Of a stretch of 39,251 bases of DNA, positions 26,536 through 35,041 are shown one piece after another (the first letter of the stretch is position 1; each line of letters begins with the position of its first letter). The notes beneath the pieces are model-generated. The model had not been told where the DNA came from, searched no databases, and was given only the letters and a program-made list of their open reading frames with translations. Both the position numbers and the translations under genes were made by a program. The stretch comes from Ruminococcus sp. (GTDB lineage Bacteria; Bacillota; Clostridia; Oscillospirales; Ruminococcaceae), in the NCBI GenBank assembly GCA_017934425.1, contig JAGBJO010000015.1, forward strand, positions 1-39,251. Reading direction: 5' to 3'.

Positions 26536-27158
26536 TATGCGTAAACCTCCTCTATCTTTCCAACGGCGTTCTTAACAACGATGAACTTGTCGTAGTTGAG
26601 AATGTCGTAAACGTTGAGAGTGTTAACAGCGGCGGTCTTTACGCCGGGGATGTTTGCAGCGCTCTTGATCACCTTTGCATCAGCCTCAGCAGTAACGATG
26701 AGAGCCTTGCCTTCAACGCCCAGAGCAGAGAGCATCTCAACGATAGTCTTTGTTCTGTAAGTCTCCAGTGCCAGTGAATCGAGAACGATCATATTATTAT
26801 CAAGAACCTTGGTAGAAAGAGCAGACTTCATAGCCAGTCTTCTTACCTTCTTGTTAAGTGAGTATCTGTAATCTCTGGGCTTAGGTCCGAGAGCAACACC
26901 ACCGTGATACCACTGAGGAGCTCTTGTTGAGCCCTGTCTTGCGTGACCTGTACCCTTCTGTCTCCAGGGCTTTCTTCCGCCGCCGCTTACTTCTGTTCTT
27001 GTAAGTGTTGACTGAGTACCCTGTCTCTGGTTAGCGAGGTAATTAACTACCATAGCGTGCATTACAGCCTCGTTGGGAGTAATTCCGAATACTGCGTCGT
27101 TAAGCTCAGTCTCTGAGACCTGCTTACCGCTCATATCAAATACTGAAATAGTAGACAT
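26535..27158 (-). CDS. rplD: 50S ribosomal protein L4
   Basis: A 207-residue protein whose loop lines the exit tunnel: [20 protein letters not shown], then [17 protein letters not shown]. In E. coli L4 represses the S10 operon by attenuation in the rpsJ leader. That precedent is relevant because the leader in this window contains an intrinsic terminator. It is 17 bp after rplC. Confidence 0.97.
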   Translation of the reverse strand: MSTISVFDMSGKQVSETELNDAVFGITPNEAVMHAMVVNYLANQRQGTQSTLTRTEVSGGGRKPWRQKGTGHARQGSTRAPQWYHGGVALGPKPRDYRYSLNKKVRRLAMKSALSTKVLDNNMIVLDSLALETYRTKTIVEMLSALGVEGKALIVTAEADAKVIKSAANIPGVKTAAVNTLNVYDILNYDKFIVVKNAVGKIEEVYA

Positions 27159-27175
27159 ATCCGCTTCCTCCTTCC

Positions 27176-27808
27176 TTAAGCCTTAACGCTGTCAACGATA
27201 TAAACGATGCCGCCCTTAGGACCGGGAACAGCGCCCTTTATAGCGATGAGGTTATTTTCTGTATCGATCTTAACGATCTCAAGGTTCTGAACTGTTACCT
27301 GCTCAGCGCCCATGTGACCAGCCATGCCCTTGCCCTTGTAGATTCTTGAAGGTGAGGAGCAAGCGCCCATGGAACCTGCCTGTCTGTGAACAGGACCTGT
27401 ACCGTGAGTTTCCTTGAGTCTGTGCTGGTTGTGACGCTTGATAGCACCAGCGAAGCCCTTACCTTTGCTTGTGCCGACAACGTCAACTGCGTCGCCAACT
27501 GCAAAAGCGTCAGCCTTAACGATATCGCCAACGCTGAGAGCGTCGCAATCATCGAATCTGAACTCCTTGAGAGCCTTCTTGTAACCAACGTCTGCCTTGT
27601 CGAAGTGACCCTTCATAGGCTTGTTCATTCTCTGAGCCTTAGCATCGCCATAACCCAGCTGAAGTGCTGCGTAGCCGTCGTTCTCAACAGTCTTCTTCTG
27701 TACAACGACGCAGGGACCAGCTTCAACAACAGTAACAGGGATAACTTTACCTGTTTCATCGAAGATCTGAGTCATACCGATCTTCTTGCCGATAATGCCT
27801 TTCTGCAT
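27176..27808 (-). CDS. rplC: 50S ribosomal protein L3
   Basis: A 210-residue early-assembly protein: [20 protein letters not shown] at the start and [20 protein letters not shown] later. The frame opens two codons earlier at 27814, but the AGGAGG there is only 2 nt from that ATG and 8 nt from the one at 27808, so I chose the latter. The 105-bp gap from rpsJ holds three consecutive hairpins. Confidence 0.96.
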   Translation of the reverse strand: MQKGIIGKKIGMTQIFDETGKVIPVTVVEAGPCVVVQKKTVENDGYAALQLGYGDAKAQRMNKPMKGHFDKADVGYKKALKEFRFDDCDALSVGDIVKADAFAVGDAVDVVGTSKGKGFAGAIKRHNQHRLKETHGTGPVHRQAGSMGACSSPSRIYKGKGMAGHMGAEQVTVQNLEIVKIDTENNLIAIKGAVPGPKGGIVYIVDSVKA

Positions 27809-27834
27809 TTTCATTTCCTCCTATAAGGTTATTG

Positions 27835-27890
27835 GTTGATGATGTATCAACTTGACCGGCGGATTCACCGCCATACCGTTTCCCAAACGG
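27835..27890 (-). promoter_or_regulatory. Three consecutive hairpins between rpsJ and rplC
   Basis: Read on the transcribed strand: CCGTTT-GGG-AAACGG (27890-27876), GGCGG-TGAAT-CCGCC (27872-27858) and GTTGAT-ACATC-ATCAAC (27851-27835). All three stems are perfect and sit in the 105-nt gap before the rplC ribosome binding site. None has a T-run, so termination is unlikely; RNA processing, stability or protein binding are possible roles. Confidence 0.65.
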
Positions 27891-27913
27891 ATCTGCCTGG
27901 TAGAAAAGCGGTC

Positions 27914-28228
27914 TTACTTGACCTCCATAACAACGTCTACACCAGCGGGGATCTCAAGCTTCTCAAGAGCAGCAGTTGTCTTGTCTGTAGGACGAAGAAC
28001 GTCGATAAGTCTCTTGTGAGTTCTCATCTCGAACTGCTCACGGCTATCCTTGTACTTGTGAGTAGCACGGAGGATAGTAACGATCTCCTTGTCAGTAGGG
28101 AGCGGGATAGGTCCTGAAACTCTTGCACCGCTTCTCTTAGCTGCCTCAACGATCTTAGCTGCTGCAATATCAACAGTAGCGTGATCGTAGCCCTTGATCT
28201 TGAATCTGATTTTTTCGTTGACTGCCAT
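27914..28228 (-). CDS. rpsJ: 30S ribosomal protein S10
   Basis: A 104-residue head protein, also a transcription antitermination factor (NusE) in complex with NusB. The frame runs up to 28276, but [20 protein letters not shown] starting at 28228 is the family N-terminus and has CAAGGAGG in front. [20 protein letters not shown] and [16 protein letters not shown] are signatures. First gene of the 32-gene block, preceded by a roughly 310-nt leader. Confidence 0.97.
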   Translation of the reverse strand: MAVNEKIRFKIKGYDHATVDIAAAKIVEAAKRSGARVSGPIPLPTDKEIVTILRATHKYKDSREQFEMRTHKRLIDVLRPTDKTTAALEKLEIPAGVDVVMEVK

Positions 28229-28541
28229 TATTTTCGCCTCCTTGTAAATTTTGGGGGACGTTAATCGGGAATTCACACGTTGCCGTGTGTATCGTGCCTT
28301 TTCTTATTAAAAAACCCGGAAAAACTATATATTTTCCGGGGCTGTTGGTCACATAGAGACACAAAGAGGGTATAGCAAGTGCATACGCAAGCTGCACCTC
28401 AATTCACCACAAACTGTGTTCACCTATCCCAATCGCCCGGTTTGAAATCGGACATACTCCACGGAAATTACCTGACATACCGCCAGCAACCTTCCGCTTC
28501 CTCGCATATCTTTTGCAGTCAGTGCGTTCACCGCACTCAAC
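28229..28541 (-). promoter_or_regulatory. Long untranslated leader of the S10 operon
   Basis: From the expected start of transcription near 28541 to the rpsJ ATG is about 313 nt without a convincing gene. Read along the transcript it contains an AGTGCG-GTGAA-CGCACT hairpin right at the 5' end, a GTGCA-N9-TGCAC hairpin near 28395-28375, an intrinsic terminator at 28340-28309, then CACACG-GCAA-CGTGTG (GNRA-type loop, 28289-28274) before the ribosome binding site. Layout fits an attenuator; the trigger is unknown. Confidence 0.65.
28309..28340 (-). terminator. Intrinsic terminator inside the rpsJ leader
   Basis: Transcribed strand CCCGGAAAA-loop-TTTTTCCGGG followed by TTTTTT. It lies about 200 nt after the promoter and about 80 nt before rpsJ, so full read-through is required to express the ribosomal genes from the visible promoter. 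Confidence 0.8.
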
Positions 28542-28547
28542 ATGAAC

Positions 28548-28576
28548 ATTATACCACATACAGCGGAATAAGTCAA
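28548..28576 (-). promoter_or_regulatory. Promoter of the S10 operon
   Basis: Minus strand TTGACT (28571-28576), 17-bp spacer, TATAAT (28548-28553). It is the only strong promoter seen upstream of rpsJ in this gap. Confidence 0.8.
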
Positions 28577-28685
28577 TAGTTCCCGGAAAATATTTTCTAA
28601 TTCCCCGTAGAACCTTGCCAATAGTTCTTTTGAGTTTTTGTGCATTTTTACCATTGTGGTCTTGATACTGTTTTCAGGGAGTTTT

Positions 28686-28836
28686 TAATGCGTAATACGT
28701 AATTCGTAATGCGTAATTATGGCATCGCCTTACGGCGATATATTTTAAATATATTGACAGTTATTCTATATTATTTAAAATCCGTGAGCGAAGCGATCAC
28801 CTTAATTACGCATTACGCATTACGAATTACGCATTA
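28686..28836. mobile_element. 151-bp palindromic MITE-like element, third family
   Basis: Terminal inverted repeats of about 34 bp built from TAATGCGTAATxCGTAAT-type units, near-perfect copies of each other. The AT-rich interior has a nested hairpin ATCGCC-TTAC-GGCGAT and the stretch TCCGTGAGCGAAGCGATCA. No coding capacity. It separates the S10 promoter region from the terminator of the symporter gene. One copy only in this window; mobility is inferred. Confidence 0.7.
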
Positions 28837-28837
28837 T

Positions 28838-28880
28838 AAAAAAGTTTTCCGGGGCAGCAAAGGTACGCCGTCCCGGAAAT
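28838..28880 (-). terminator. Intrinsic terminator of the hydrolase-symporter operon
   Basis: Minus strand TTTCCGGGACGGC, loop, then GCCCCGGAAAA and CTTTTTT. It starts about 10 bp after the symporter stop codon. Confidence 0.75.
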
Positions 28881-28890
28881 AATGCGGTTA

Positions 28891-30303
28891 TTAAAGCTCA
28901 GTAACAAAGGGAGTTATAAGGATAATGACCATACACACAGGGCATATGAACTTTATCATCACCTTGAACAGAAGCTTTGAGTGGAACTTCTGCCCCTCAC
29001 GCTCTGCTTCCTCCTCAATGTAGGAAGTACCCACAACGTAGCCGATGAGTACGCAGGTAAGAAGGGCAAGTATCGGCATCATGATGTTATTGGTAACGGT
29101 GTCGAAGAATGTCAGGAAATCCATACCGAATACGGTCACATCAGCCCAGATATTGAAGCCGAAAACGGATACCAGTCCCAGGAGTACCGTGAACACGAAC
29201 ACCACGCAGGCAGCCTTTTTTCTGCCCATGCTGAACTTTTCCATGACTACCGCCGTTACGGTCTCCATAAGGGATATGGAGGAAGTCATGGCAGCCAGTG
29301 CGACAAGCACAAAGAATGCAGCACCGATAAACTGACCTGCCGGCATTGCCTGGAATACCTTCGGCAGAGTGATGAACATAAGCGACGGACCAGCCTGGAG
29401 AGAACCTGCACTGCCGCCGGAGAATACGAATACTCCGGGAACTATGATAAGTCCCGCCAGGAAAGCTACAGCAGTATCAAATACCTCGATCTGACGGACT
29501 GAACCTTCCAGAGAGTCCTCCTTACGCATATATGAGCCATAGGTTATCATGATGCCCATAGCGATGGACATGGAGTAGAAAAGCTGACCCACCGCAGCCG
29601 CAACTGTCTTGAACAGCTTTCCGGCACTGAAGTCGGAGAAATCCGGCAGAACGTAGTACTTCAGACCCTCCATAGCGCCGTCCATAGTCAGTGTGTATAT
29701 GGATATTCCGATGATAAGAACCAGAAGTACCGGCATAAGGAACTTGCTCACCTTTTCGATGCCCTTCTCAACGCCCAGCATTACTACCAGTGCATTTATA
29801 GCAACGTACACCAGGAAGAACACCACCGGCTGACCTATCATGCCGATGAAATGCTCAAAGAAAGTGAGCGTCGCTTCGCCTCCCCCGACTGGTGCGTACA
29901 GCTTCTCAGCCGCATCTGCACCCTGCCCGGTGATGAATGTACACATATATTTAAGTACCCAGCCACCGATAACGCAGTAGTACGGCAGGATAAGCGCCGG
30001 GATAAGCATTGCAAGCCAGCCCATTGCGCCGAATTTCGGGTGAACGTCCTTGTAAGCGCCGATAACGCTCTTTCCGGTGCGTCTGCCGATAGCTATTTCA
30101 GTTATCATCAGCGCAAAGCCGAATGTCACAGCGAAGATAAGGTAAACCAGCAGAAAGAATCCGCCGCCGTATTTCGCCGCTAAATATGGGAAACGCCAGA
30201 TATTTCCCAGTCCGACCGCCGAGCCGGCAGCCGCAAGTATGAATCCTATTTTTGAACCGAATCCACCTTTAGTGTCATTGCTTTTGTCTGTTTGTTTAGT
30301 CAT
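28891..30303 (-). CDS. Sodium-dependent symporter of the SNF (SLC6/LeuT) family
   Basis: A 470-residue inner-membrane transporter likely to import an amino acid or related solute with sodium. The first helix has the family signature GFILAAAGSAVGLGNIWRFP followed by YGGGFFLLVYL; about eleven hydrophobic segments follow. The length is near that of other bacterial members. It lies 21 bp after the membrane-protein gene and ends the transcript. The substrate cannot be predicted from sequence alone. GAGAGGA precedes the start. Confidence 0.93.
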   Translation of the reverse strand: MTKQTDKSNDTKGGFGSKIGFILAAAGSAVGLGNIWRFPYLAAKYGGGFFLLVYLIFAVTFGFALMITEIAIGRRTGKSVIGAYKDVHPKFGAMGWLAMLIPALILPYYCVIGGWVLKYMCTFITGQGADAAEKLYAPVGGGEATLTFFEHFIGMIGQPVVFFLVYVAINALVVMLGVEKGIEKVSKFLMPVLLVLIIGISIYTLTMDGAMEGLKYYVLPDFSDFSAGKLFKTVAAAVGQLFYSMSIAMGIMITYGSYMRKEDSLEGSVRQIEVFDTAVAFLAGLIIVPGVFVFSGGSAGSLQAGPSLMFITLPKVFQAMPAGQFIGAAFFVLVALAAMTSSISLMETVTAVVMEKFSMGRKKAACVVFVFTVLLGLVSVFGFNIWADVTVFGMDFLTFFDTVTNNIMMPILALLTCVLIGYVVGTSYIEEEAEREGQKFHSKLLFKVMIKFICPVCMVIILITPFVTEL

Positions 30304-30324
30304 TTTCCTCTCAACTCTCCGTAA

Positions 30325-31017
30325 TTATTGCGGCGGCTGACTATCATCGCTGTCAGTATCATCTGCGCCGCCTATCCCCTGCATATCGCTTGGTATATGG
30401 ACGGGAACGTATTTCTCAAGTTCGCCCTGTGCCTTGCCAAGTTCCGGCATTTCGTCAGTAGCGGTCTTTTTCAGCCGGTTCACTTCCTGCTGGAACTGGT
30501 CGAGTATCTCCCTCTGCTGCTTATCGTCACACTGCTGCTGGAAACGCTCGTTGAAGTGCGGAAAACCGTACTGTTCCTCCAACCAGTGATACTTAATATT
30601 CGTAGCAAGGTTAATGGCAGCGATAACAGTTAAAACGATCCCCACTCCCAGATTTATCCAGAAGCAGTACTCCACCGACTTGAAAGTCCACAGTCCGTTC
30701 ATCCACTTACCGCTGACGTAGTGACGGGATATGCCCAGAATTATCTGGTTTATCACCATGAAAGCGATTATGCCCATAGCCGGCAGATCACGCTTAGCGT
30801 ACACAGCTTTCCATGCAAACCATATCATCGGCGGAAACATAACGATAGAGTCGATGATAAGGAAAATGGAGTCATGTGAGATGATGGTAGCAAAGGATAT
30901 CATCAGCGAAGCTATCGGGAACACCAGCAATACGAAAGCGTAAGCTATCGCCAGCCGTGTGTACATTTTATTACACCTGTTAAGCATCGCCCTGTTTTTT
31001 GAGAATTCAGTGTCCAT
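30325..31017 (-). CDS. Membrane protein of unknown function with charged C-terminal region
   Basis: A 230-residue protein with four hydrophobic segments in the first 150 residues (AFVLLVFPIASLMISFATII, IFLIIDSIVMFPPMIWFAWK, and two more) and a Gln/Glu/Lys-rich, probably coiled, C-terminal tail ending in an Asp/Ser/Pro stretch. I do not recognise a family. The frame opens at a TTG at 31023, but the GGGGGG ribosome binding site is 3 nt from that and 9 nt from the ATG at 31017, so the latter is preferred. It is located between the cell-wall hydrolase gene and the symporter gene. Confidence 0.75.
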   Translation of the reverse strand: MDTEFSKNRAMLNRCNKMYTRLAIAYAFVLLVFPIASLMISFATIISHDSIFLIIDSIVMFPPMIWFAWKAVYAKRDLPAMGIIAFMVINQIILGISRHYVSGKWMNGLWTFKSVEYCFWINLGVGIVLTVIAAINLATNIKYHWLEEQYGFPHFNERFQQQCDDKQQREILDQFQQEVNRLKKTATDEMPELGKAQGELEKYVPVHIPSDMQGIGGADDTDSDDSQPPQ

Positions 31018-31043
31018 ATTCAATATCCCCCCATGTCCCTATA

Positions 31044-32753
31044 TCAGTCTGTTTCTTTTTCCTCAGTATTCAGGTACGAAGCCGGGTCATTGCATACGCC
31101 CTCGTAGCGCACCTCGAAATGGCAGTGAGGACCGGTAGAGTCGCCGGTACTGCCCACAAGTCCTATAAGCTGTCCCTTAGTGACGGTCTGCCCCTCGACA
31201 GCCACAACATAGCTCATATGACCGTATACTGTCTGATAGCCGTTAAGGTGATCTATCATGACAACATTTCCGTAACCGCCGGAATTCCAGCCTGCGGATA
31301 CTACAACACCCTCGCCGGCAGCGTAGATATTAGTACCGCTTTCGGCAGCGATGTCAAGACCCTTGTGGTTACGGTCGGATATAAATGTATCACTGATCCA
31401 GCCGCCGTCAACAGGCCAGCCGAATTCACCTGTACCGTGGAGAGCTTCGCCGTTCAGGACGGAGTTAGGCGAATCAGGCTTAGCTGAGTAAGTACCAATA
31501 CCTATCTGCTCCACAACAGGCTGCTTGGTGATCTTGCTGCTGAGGACTCTCCGTGAACGCTCGATGCCGTCAACGTAGGTAATTTCCACGTTGCTGTGCT
31601 TCTCGCCACGGACACCCTTCACAAGAACAGCCTCATAACCCACATTCAGGGCGCTTGTCTCTACCTCCACAGTCTCATAGTCCAGGAAGGAGAGAGTTTC
31701 CAGCTCACGGACATACTGAACAGGCATATAGCTTTCAGTCTCCACCACGTTGAGCATCAGACCCTTGCGGATACCGCCAGCCTCAGAAGCGGAGGGGTTC
31801 AGTTCGTTGAACTTATCCAGTGTCATGCCGAATTTCTGGCATATAGTAACAGCGCTGTCGTCCTCCTGGACAACGTACACGCTCTGCTTTTCCTTTGAGG
31901 AGGTAAGCAGGTCGATAATGGCTTGCTCGTCCTGAACGCTGCTGACCAGGTATATGCCTTCCTCGTAGTCAATTTTATTGACGTATGAAACGTCACGAAC
32001 GATACCGTCTACATTATAGTTGAGCAGGTTGTCCATAAGTGCTTCCTGAACGGTATCACGGTTCCTGACAGCGCCGATGAAGTTGCCGTCCATGTATATA
32101 CCGTAAGCGGTGGTAAGTTCCTCATCAGAAGCGGCAAGCATCTCGTTAGCAAGCTGGCTGGAGGAAACGAAGTGGTCTGAATCGCTTATGATACGCAGGG
32201 AGTACTTTGCGGTGAACTCCAGCGGTTCTTCCGCATCAGAGAAAGAGATACGCTGGTTGACTTCACGTTCAGCAGCCTCAAAATCGGCTTCGTTGTTGAT
32301 GATGCCGACCTCCTTGCCGTTGAACTCAACAGCCAGACCATACTCCAGACCAGAACCCTGCTTAACAACGCCGATAAGAAAAGCGGCGCTGACGATAGGC
32401 AGAATGTAATTGAAAGCAGTATACAGAACACCGCCCTCACCAAACAGGAACGATCCCACGAACCGGACAATTGCGCTGGCATAAGTCTTGCCGCCCTCTT
32501 TTTTCGCCCTGCGGATATTTCTTGTAAGTTCGTTGGAAACCTTTATACGGCTGCGGAAAGCCTCGGTTATCTCGCCCAGTATCCAAAGCAGGATACCGCC
32601 CACAGCTTTAAGGAGTTCCCAGATCTCTGACAGGATAAACTTGATACTTTTAATAACTACCAGAAGCAATGCGGAAATGAATTTCACCGTACACAGACCG
32701 CCTCTTACAAGCAGCCCGGTCACGCCTCTGGATATTTTCCGGAAAAAGCCCAA
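31044..32753 (-). CDS. Membrane-anchored M23 endopeptidase with LysM and G5 domains
   Basis: A 569-residue cell-wall hydrolase. The N-terminal 130 residues contain amphipathic/hydrophobic stretches and one clear span (YILPIVSAAFLIGVV). A LysM module (VQEDDSAVTICQKFGMTLDK) binds peptidoglycan, a G5 domain follows (TALNVGYEAVLVKGVRG-like segment, IERSRRVLSSKITKQPV), and the C-terminal lysostaphin-type M23 domain has zinc/catalytic residues in HKGLD, YGHM and HCHFE. Longer reading from 32795 is rejected because it begins upstream of the promoter; AAAGGAG lies 8 nt before the TTG at 32753. All M23 ligands are present, so it should be active. Confidence 0.9.
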   Translation of the reverse strand: MGFFRKISRGVTGLLVRGGLCTVKFISALLLVVIKSIKFILSEIWELLKAVGGILLWILGEITEAFRSRIKVSNELTRNIRRAKKEGGKTYASAIVRFVGSFLFGEGGVLYTAFNYILPIVSAAFLIGVVKQGSGLEYGLAVEFNGKEVGIINNEADFEAAEREVNQRISFSDAEEPLEFTAKYSLRIISDSDHFVSSSQLANEMLAASDEELTTAYGIYMDGNFIGAVRNRDTVQEALMDNLLNYNVDGIVRDVSYVNKIDYEEGIYLVSSVQDEQAIIDLLTSSKEKQSVYVVQEDDSAVTICQKFGMTLDKFNELNPSASEAGGIRKGLMLNVVETESYMPVQYVRELETLSFLDYETVEVETSALNVGYEAVLVKGVRGEKHSNVEITYVDGIERSRRVLSSKITKQPVVEQIGIGTYSAKPDSPNSVLNGEALHGTGEFGWPVDGGWISDTFISDRNHKGLDIAAESGTNIYAAGEGVVVSAGWNSGGYGNVVMIDHLNGYQTVYGHMSYVVAVEGQTVTKGQLIGLVGSTGDSTGPHCHFEVRYEGVCNDPASYLNTEEKETD

Positions 32754-32798
32754 AATGCTGTCTCCTTTCCAAATTTGCTTGAAAATCATATACAATTA

Positions 32799-32826
32799 AT
32801 TATACCATTTTTGCCGCAAATTACAA
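32799..32826 (-). promoter_or_regulatory. Promoter of the hydrolase-symporter operon
   Basis: Minus strand TATAAT (32799-32804) with TTGTAA (32821-32826) at a 16-bp spacing. The -10 is perfect; the -35 is weak. Confidence 0.55.
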
Positions 32827-32847
32827 TGAAAAACGCCGATAAACCGC

Positions 32848-32891
32848 AAAAGCTCCGGGGATTTTGTAGCAATGCACAACTTCCCCGGAGC
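32848..32891 (-). terminator. Intrinsic terminator after luxS
   Basis: Minus strand GCTCCGGGGA, 19-nt loop, TCCCCGGAGC then TTTT. It begins about 18 bp after the luxS stop codon. A perfect 10-bp GC-rich stem. Confidence 0.85.
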
Positions 32892-32908
32892 GTAGGTTGA
32901 TTATTTCA

Positions 32909-33376
32909 TCAGAAATGCCAGCTATAGTTCAGCATCTCAGGAGTGTAGTCCTTCAGCTTTTCCAGCAGAGGCAAAACGTCATTTCTGGCACTTTCCAGGT
33001 CGTGTTCCAGGTAGTTTCCGCACTCCACAGCAGTACAGCCGGGGATCTCACCGTCAAAGTCCGCAACGAACTGGTAAGCGCTGCGAACCAGGTCAATAGC
33101 TTCCTGACCGGAAACACTGTCACGGGTCAGCAGATAGAAACCTGTACGGCAGCCCATTGGTCCAACGTAGATTATCTTGTCGCCTACACCGCTGTTTCTT
33201 GCGTAAGTGGCAAACAGATGCTCGATGGTGTGGAGTGAGGGGCTTGAGATGTAAGTTCCGCCGTTGGGCTTTACCATACGAATGTCGTATGTTACAACAT
33301 CGCCGTCAACACGGGATATGTACATACCAACGCCGAATTTTGTGTGATCGACCTGAAAGCTTGCGATTTTTTCCAT
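32909..33376 (-). CDS. luxS: S-ribosylhomocysteine lyase LuxS
   Basis: Cleaves S-ribosylhomocysteine to homocysteine and DPD, the autoinducer-2 precursor, within the activated methyl cycle. The 155-residue protein has the metal site His49-X3-His53 (HTIEHLF) and Cys119 (ECGNY), with Glu52 and Cys76 (MGCRTG) as catalytic residues. Length is normal. It is the last gene of a four-gene transcript, 15 bp after the pseudouridine synthase gene. No pfs gene is adjacent. Confidence 0.97.
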   Translation of the reverse strand: MEKIASFQVDHTKFGVGMYISRVDGDVVTYDIRMVKPNGGTYISSPSLHTIEHLFATYARNSGVGDKIIYVGPMGCRTGFYLLTRDSVSGQEAIDLVRSAYQFVADFDGEIPGCTAVECGNYLEHDLESARNDVLPLLEKLKDYTPEMLNYSWHF

Positions 33377-33391
33377 AGTATTACTCCTTTA

Positions 33392-34231
33392 TTATAATAG
33401 TACGGCTATATCCTCCGGTAAAGGAGAAACTGCCGTTACATTTCCAAGTTTAGGGTCAGTGAAACTGATCTGGCAGCAATGAAGTGCCTGGCGGTTTATA
33501 TCCGCCCTGCTGCCGCCGTATAGGTCATCGCCTGCAAGCGGGTGACCGATATGCGCCATATGTACCCTTATCTGGTGGGTACGCCCTGTTTCCAGCCGGA
33601 ATCTCAGCAGGCTGTACCGGTCATTTCCGGCAATACGCCTGAAATGAGTAACCGAGGGCTGCCCGTCTTCCCGGACGCATCTGAGGATAACGCTTTCCTG
33701 CTGCCTTGCAATGGGAGCGTCAACAGTCCCCTCCTCCGGGGTAACGCCCTCCACCACAGCGGTGTAGACTTTCTCGCATCTGCCCTGCAAGACGTTTGCA
33801 GCGTGGGCATTTTTCGCAATGATGCAAAGCCCGGAGGTATCCCGGTCAAGGCGGTTTACAGCCCGGAAAGTAAGCCCCGGATAGCGGCTGGCGAAGAAGT
33901 TCCCCAGGGTATCGGTGCGGTGTTTTATAGACGGGTGTACCGGCATACCCGGCGGCTTATCAAAAACCACCACGTCCTCGCTCTCGAAAGCGATCGGCAC
34001 GGAAAGCAGCGGATTGGGTTCAAGGAAGCTGTCGTCCTGAGTACGGAGAACTATCCTGCTGCCGGGGCACACCATATCAATAGTACGCACATGAACGCCG
34101 TCGCAGGTGATTCCGTTCTCCTGACGTTTCAGCCGTGTCAGCAGCCGCCGTGACACACCGCTCTGGCGCATTAGGAATTTCTCCACAGTCACAGGTTCGC
34201 TGCCTTCGTATATAAATGTAAGTTCAGCCAT
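33392..34231 (-). CDS. RluA-family RNA pseudouridine synthase
   Basis: A 279-residue enzyme that isomerises uridine in rRNA or tRNA. It has an N-terminal S4-like region, FDKPPGMPVHPS, the catalytic motif NRLDRDTSG with Asp129 (Asn in place of the common first His), and RLETGRTHQIRVHMAHIGHP. The target base cannot be told from the sequence. Its start overlaps the end of the upstream membrane-protein gene by 8 bp. Confidence 0.94.
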   Translation of the reverse strand: MAELTFIYEGSEPVTVEKFLMRQSGVSRRLLTRLKRQENGITCDGVHVRTIDMVCPGSRIVLRTQDDSFLEPNPLLSVPIAFESEDVVVFDKPPGMPVHPSIKHRTDTLGNFFASRYPGLTFRAVNRLDRDTSGLCIIAKNAHAANVLQGRCEKVYTAVVEGVTPEEGTVDAPIARQQESVILRCVREDGQPSVTHFRRIAGNDRYSLLRFRLETGRTHQIRVHMAHIGHPLAGDDLYGGSRADINRQALHCCQISFTDPKLGNVTAVSPLPEDIAVLL

Positions 34232-34997
34232 AGCTTTTTCCTCGCAGTAGATCTTCTTTCAGGAAAATCCCGGTACTCACCGCCAGCGCAGCCCGAAGTT
34301 CCGGGAAAACTATCGGTATTCCCACAACGGTAAGCGACGGGGCAAGATACAGGGCGAAAAGTCCGGCAAAGACACGTTTTCTGCCGCTCATAAGCGAAAT
34401 GGAGCGACGCACCGCTGCAAATGGTGATATTCCGGGGATCTGTGCCATAATAAACGGTGCAGCCGCAAGGCTTATCCTGACAGCAAGCCAGAAATAAAGG
34501 CACAGAGCGCAGAAAACCGCTATATTCAGGGCAATAAAAAGCTGCCGGCTGTCAGCGCCGGAGCGGATAAGCGATGCCCCGTACCATAATCCAGCCGCCG
34601 CAAATGCTGCCGGAACAGCAGCCGCAAGAGTTCCCAGTAATTTAAGGGCAATGCTCCGCCATATGAAGCCTTTCCGCAGGAGCATATCCTGGAAGGAAAG
34701 CCGCCTGCCCTGACACAGCCCGTTTATCCACTCAGCGCCAGCGCAGTCCAGCGGCGAAACGCACACAAGGCGCATTATCATACACACCACGGACACAGCC
34801 GCCCCAGGAAGATAACGCCCGGTAAAGAGCATCACCGGGGAGGTGCTGCTGAACCAGAGCAGCAATCCGCAGAAAGCCGCCTCAGTGACCCGGAAGAACA
34901 TTTCCGCCGCCACCGGAAGCGAGCATACAAGAGCGGCACGTTTGCGCTGCCCACGTATCTGCTGCCGTGAAAACCTTACAAGCTGTCTCAGAACCAT
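34224..34997 (-). CDS. Polytopic membrane protein of unknown function
   Basis: A 257-residue protein with about five hydrophobic segments (AAFCGLLLWF, AAVSVVCMIMRLV, LLGTLAAAVPAAFAAAGLWY, LFIALNIAVFCALCLYFWLA, VFAGLFALYLAPSLTVVGIP) and a basic N-terminus. Its overall layout recalls DUF975-like proteins, but I cannot assign it. AAGGGGG supports the start. Translationally coupled to the pseudouridine synthase gene by an 8-bp overlap. Confidence 0.75.
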   Translation of the reverse strand: MVLRQLVRFSRQQIRGQRKRAALVCSLPVAAEMFFRVTEAAFCGLLLWFSSTSPVMLFTGRYLPGAAVSVVCMIMRLVCVSPLDCAGAEWINGLCQGRRLSFQDMLLRKGFIWRSIALKLLGTLAAAVPAAFAAAGLWYGASLIRSGADSRQLFIALNIAVFCALCLYFWLAVRISLAAAPFIMAQIPGISPFAAVRRSISLMSGRKRVFAGLFALYLAPSLTVVGIPIVFPELRAALAVSTGIFLKEDLLRGKSYG

Positions 34998-35041
34998 GCC
35001 AGAACCCCCTTTTAGGGTAGTATCTGCATTTCCTGCCGGAA

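Noticed and set aside
28424..28654. A 76-codon minus-strand frame across the S10 promoter and leader
   Set aside because: No ribosome binding site, it runs through the promoter, and its downstream part would start right at the transcript's 5' end. Treated as chance, though a leader peptide from an internal ATG is not strictly excluded.
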